In this document: one piece after another, positions 15,191 through 17,580 of the stretch
Position numbering within the stretch: position 1 is the first letter of the stretch
Layout of the letters: every line of letters begins with the position of its first letter
Position numbers and translations under genes: made by a program
NCBI GenBank assembly: GCA_031553315.1
Contig: JAVBLT010000026.1
Span: forward strand, 1-17,580
Source of the DNA: JAVBLT01 sp031553315
GTDB taxonomy: Bacteria > Verrucomicrobiota > Kiritimatiellia > RFP12 > DVOR01
Reading direction: 5' to 3'
DNA length: 17,580 nucleotides
The notes under the pieces: model-generated
What the model was told of the DNA's origin: nothing
What the model saw: only the letters and a program-made list of their open reading frames with translations
The model's database searches: none

Positions 15191-17263
15191 ATGACCCCCC
15201 AAGACGACGACTTTTTCACCGAGCTCGGTCTCCCCCCCCCCGAAGAGACCCCCGAGCCCCCCCCCCCCACCACCACCCAAGCCACCACCCACCGCCCCCC
15301 CCCCCCCGCCCAGCGCGGCCCCTTCGGCCGCCTCATGAACGGCAACTTCCTCCAATTCGCCTCCTACGCCATCTGCGACCGCGCCATCCCCGCCGTGGAA
15401 GACGGCCTCAAACCCGTTCAGCGCCGCATCATGCACGCCCTCTGGGAGCGCGACGACGGCCGCCTCACCAAAGTCGCCTCCGTCGTCGGCCACGCCATGC
15501 AATACCACCCCCACGGCGACGCCTCGATTTCAGACGCCATCGTCACCCTCACCAACAAACGCTACCTCATCGAAGGCCAAGGCAACTTCGGCAACATCTT
15601 CACCGGCGACCCCGCCGCCGCCAACCGCTACATCGAATGCCGCCTCACCCCACTCGCCCGCGAACAGCTCTTCAGCCCCAAAATCACCACCTACCTCCCC
15701 AGCTACGACGGCCGCAACCAGGAACCCGTCATGCTCCCCGCCAAAATCCCCCTCCTGCTCATGCTCGGCGTGGAAGGCATCGCCGTAGGCCTCTCCACCT
15801 CCATCATGCCCCACAACTTCATCGAACTGCTCGAAGCCCAGATCGCCATCCTCCAAAAGCAACCCTTCCAAATCTTCCCCGACTTCTTCACCGGCGGCTC
15901 CGTCGACGTCTCCGAATACGACGACGGCCGCGGCAAAGTCAAAGTCCGCGCCATCATCGAAACCCGCGAAAAAGAAAAAAGCAAGCTCTACATCACCGGC
16001 CTCCCCTGGGGAACCACCACCGACAAACTCATCGAATCCATCGAAAAAGCCATCAAACTCAAAAAAGCCGCCATTCGGAAAATCGACGACTTCACCTCCG
16101 AAAAAATCGAAATCGAGCTCCACCTCTCCCCAGGCGCCGACCAGGAAAAAACCAAACGCGCCCTCTACGCCTTCACCGAATGCGAACGCCAAGTCTCCAG
16201 CCGCATCGTCGTGCTCAACAACAGCCGCCCCTGCGAAATGACCGTCAGCGAAATCCTCCACCGCAACACCCAGCTCCTCCTCGACACCTTCAAACGCGAG
16301 TTCGACGTCCGCCTCGGCGAAATCGCCGACCTCCTCCACCGCAAAACCCTCGAACGCATCTTCATCGAAGAGCGCATCTACAAACGCATCGAACCCATCC
16401 GCGAAGCCGACCGGATCCTCCCCGCCGTCCGCGACGGTTTCACCCCCTTCACTGACCGCCTCCTCGCCCCCGTCACCGACGACGACATCGACCGCCTCCT
16501 CAAAATCCCCATCCGCCGCATCTCCCTCTACGACATCGAAAAACACCACGAGGAAATGGAAACCCTCATCAACGAGCGCACCGAAATCACCGACCACCTC
16601 GCCCACCTCAACCGCTACGCCGTAAAATACCTCAAAGCCCTCGTCAAACACTACCAGGCCGCCTTCCCCCGCCGCACCGAAATCAAAACCTTCAAAGAAA
16701 TCGAAGTCCGCGCACTCACCTCCACCGAGCTCACCCTCCGGCTCGACGAAGACCGCTACCTCGGCTCCGAGCTCAAAACCGGCGAGACCCTCTTCCAATG
16801 CTCCTCCCTCGACAAAGTCTTCATCCTCTGGAGCGACGGCCGCTACAAAATCCTCCCCCCCCCCGACAAAATCCTCGCCGGATCCGACTTCCACGCCGCC
16901 GGCCTTTTCGACAAAGAAACCCTCTACACCTGCGTCTACACCGAACCCCTCTACGGCTTCACCTACATCAAGCGCTTCTCCTTCGGCGGCGCCATCCTCA
17001 ACAAAGAATACCGCCTCATCCCCGAAGGCGGCAAAATCCTCCTCTTCACCCAAGGCACCCCCGAGACCATCTACCTCAAATACAAACCCATGAAGAGCCA
17101 GCGCATCAACCAGCAAGCCTTCACCCCCGGCGAAGTCCTCATCAAAAGCGTCTCCGCCCGCGGCGTGCAAATGACCGCCAAAACCGTCACCAAACTCGAA
17201 ACCGAAAAACCCCGCTGGTTCACCGAAAACGCCCCCGATTGCGGCAAAGGCTCCCTCATGTAA
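15191..17263 (+). CDS. parC: DNA topoisomerase IV subunit A (ParC/GyrA family)
   Basis: The 690-residue protein cuts and rejoins DNA in type IIA topoisomerases; with ParE it unlinks daughter chromosomes. After a Pro/Thr-rich leader of about 42 residues, the winged-helix and tower domains are complete: AICDRAIPAVEDGLKPVQRR, HPHGDASISDAIV, IEGQGNFGN and the catalytic tyrosine in AAANRYIECRL (Tyr147). TGGSVDVSEYDDGRGKVKVR and TEITDHLAHLNRYAVKYLKAL follow the Bacteroidetes-type ParC pattern. The C-terminal beta-pinwheel (from about 510) is shorter than in E. coli ParC, and no GyrA box (QRRGGKG-like) is present, which argues against gyrase. Partner ParE is not in the window. The start has only a weak ribosome binding site; an internal ATG at 15335 (residue 49) would skip the leader but would clip the conserved N-terminus. 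Confidence 0.93.
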   Translation: MTPQDDDFFTELGLPPPEETPEPPPPTTTQATTHRPPPPAQRGPFGRLMNGNFLQFASYAICDRAIPAVEDGLKPVQRRIMHALWERDDGRLTKVASVVGHAMQYHPHGDASISDAIVTLTNKRYLIEGQGNFGNIFTGDPAAANRYIECRLTPLAREQLFSPKITTYLPSYDGRNQEPVMLPAKIPLLLMLGVEGIAVGLSTSIMPHNFIELLEAQIAILQKQPFQIFPDFFTGGSVDVSEYDDGRGKVKVRAIIETREKEKSKLYITGLPWGTTTDKLIESIEKAIKLKKAAIRKIDDFTSEKIEIELHLSPGADQEKTKRALYAFTECERQVSSRIVVLNNSRPCEMTVSEILHRNTQLLLDTFKREFDVRLGEIADLLHRKTLERIFIEERIYKRIEPIREADRILPAVRDGFTPFTDRLLAPVTDDDIDRLLKIPIRRISLYDIEKHHEEMETLINERTEITDHLAHLNRYAVKYLKALVKHYQAAFPRRTEIKTFKEIEVRALTSTELTLRLDEDRYLGSELKTGETLFQCSSLDKVFILWSDGRYKILPPPDKILAGSDFHAAGLFDKETLYTCVYTEPLYGFTYIKRFSFGGAILNKEYRLIPEGGKILLFTQGTPETIYLKYKPMKSQRINQQAFTPGEVLIKSVSARGVQMTAKTVTKLETEKPRWFTENAPDCGKGSLM
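15232..15307 (+). repeat. Three long poly-C tracts in the 5' end of parC
   Basis: Runs of 10 C (15232-15241), 12 C (15257-15268) and 13 C (15295-15307) lie within codons 14-39 of parC and encode the proline-rich leader. The reading frame is intact as given. Runs of this length are prone to slippage in replication and to base-calling errors. Confidence 0.9.
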
Positions 17264-17302
17264 ACGGATTGCGGCCGAAAAACGATCTGCGTGCTTCTTT
17301 AC

Positions 17303-17316
17303 ACATAGTACATAGT
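17303..17316. repeat. Tandem ACATAGT repeat next to the transposase end
   Basis: ACATAGT occurs twice head to tail (17303-17309 and 17310-17316), six bases beyond the transposase stop codon. It may belong to the terminal inverted repeat of the insertion sequence, but the other end is outside the window, so this cannot be tested here. Confidence 0.5.
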
Positions 17317-17321
17317 AAACT

Positions 17322-17580
17322 TTAAAATATCGGGTATAGTCGTTTCAATTTTATACGAGCATCCTCTGTTGTGAATTGCCATTTTACCGGGGTTTGTCTG
17401 GCATTTCGCTCGCAGTTCCATGCGGCAGTCATTTCCCTTATAAGGCCAATCGTGGGGATTCGTTCGGGGAGGCACTGGCGTTTGAGTACGCTTAGCTCGA
17501 TTTCAGCGATGTTGAGCCAACTGCCATGTTTGGGCGTGTAGTGTATTTCCAACCGGCGAGCCAAGCGAAGCGCCTCTTCC
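17322..17580 (-). mobile_element. IS630-family transposase, C-terminal end (N-terminal part outside window)
   Basis: The frame is open from the right window edge to a TAA at 17322-17324 and encodes 85 complete residues of the C-terminus. HYTPKHGSWLNIAEIELSVL carries the last catalytic glutamate of the DDE domain in the IS630 family, and QFTTEDARIKLKRLYP is the usual C-terminal signature. Codon use is less C-biased than in the neighbouring operon, as expected for an acquired element. It converges on parC and begins 58 bases after the parC stop, so it lies outside that gene. Whether the full transposase is intact cannot be seen. Confidence 0.9.

Noticed and set aside
15530..17170. Minus-strand Asp/Glu/Gly/Phe-rich frame of 546 residues
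   Set aside because: Antisense shadow of parC, without motif or upstream signal.
1..17580. CRISPR array, tRNA/rRNA genes, riboswitch, prophage or known defence system
   Set aside because: No regularly spaced repeats, no recognisable RNA gene and no matching protein families were seen by eye; a covariance-model scan would be the decisive test for small RNAs.

Overview
The window looks like chromosome of a GC-rich, diderm (LPS-making) bacterium. Evidence for an outer membrane is an OmpA-type porin/peptidoglycan anchor, an LptF/LptG-family LPS-export permease and LpxA. The topoisomerase IV A subunit has the Bacteroidetes-like ParC layout. The large N-anchored protein with thrombospondin type 3-like calcium motifs and a Cys/His cluster recalls proteins of the Planctomycetes-Verrucomicrobia-Chlamydiae group (Kiritimatiellota/Lentisphaerota). 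That placement is inference from memory; only a marker-gene tree would settle it.

Layout. (1) 1-2753, minus: one long gene cut by the left window edge, encoding a membrane-anchored, probably surface-exposed protein of at least 917 residues. The plus-strand Gly-rich frames over it are shadows. (2) 2754-3167: non-coding spacer with a good promoter and a strong ribosome binding site for the next gene. (3) 3168-6694, plus: envelope block: OmpA-family protein, a likely terminator, LptF/G permease, lpxA, and a small membrane protein overlapping the end of lpxA. (4) 6862-10319, minus: tightly packed operon of an AhpD-like protein, an agmatinase with a Cys/His tail, a HAD-like protein of unknown role and mnmA, driven by a clear sigma70-type promoter at 10359-10387. 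(5) 10513-17263, plus, divergent from (4): ackA, a GT4-type glycosyltransferase, tadA, a YejA-like family 5 solute-binding lipoprotein/periplasmic protein, and parC, with ATGA overlaps and gaps of at most 20 bases, so probably one transcript. (6) 17322-17580, minus: the C-terminal end of an IS630-family transposase, cut by the right edge.

Most genes are housekeeping: LPS synthesis and export, tRNA modification (MnmA for the wobble uridine, TadA for the wobble adenosine), acetate/ATP metabolism, polyamine metabolism and chromosome decatenation. No CRISPR array, rRNA or tRNA gene, phage module or recognisable defence system was seen. The points most worth following are the Cys/His cluster in the large left-edge protein, the metal-ligand-like tail on the agmatinase, the uncharacterised HAD-like gene locked between agmatinase and mnmA, active-site differences in LpxA and the glycosyltransferase, and long poly-C tracts inside the 5' end of parC.
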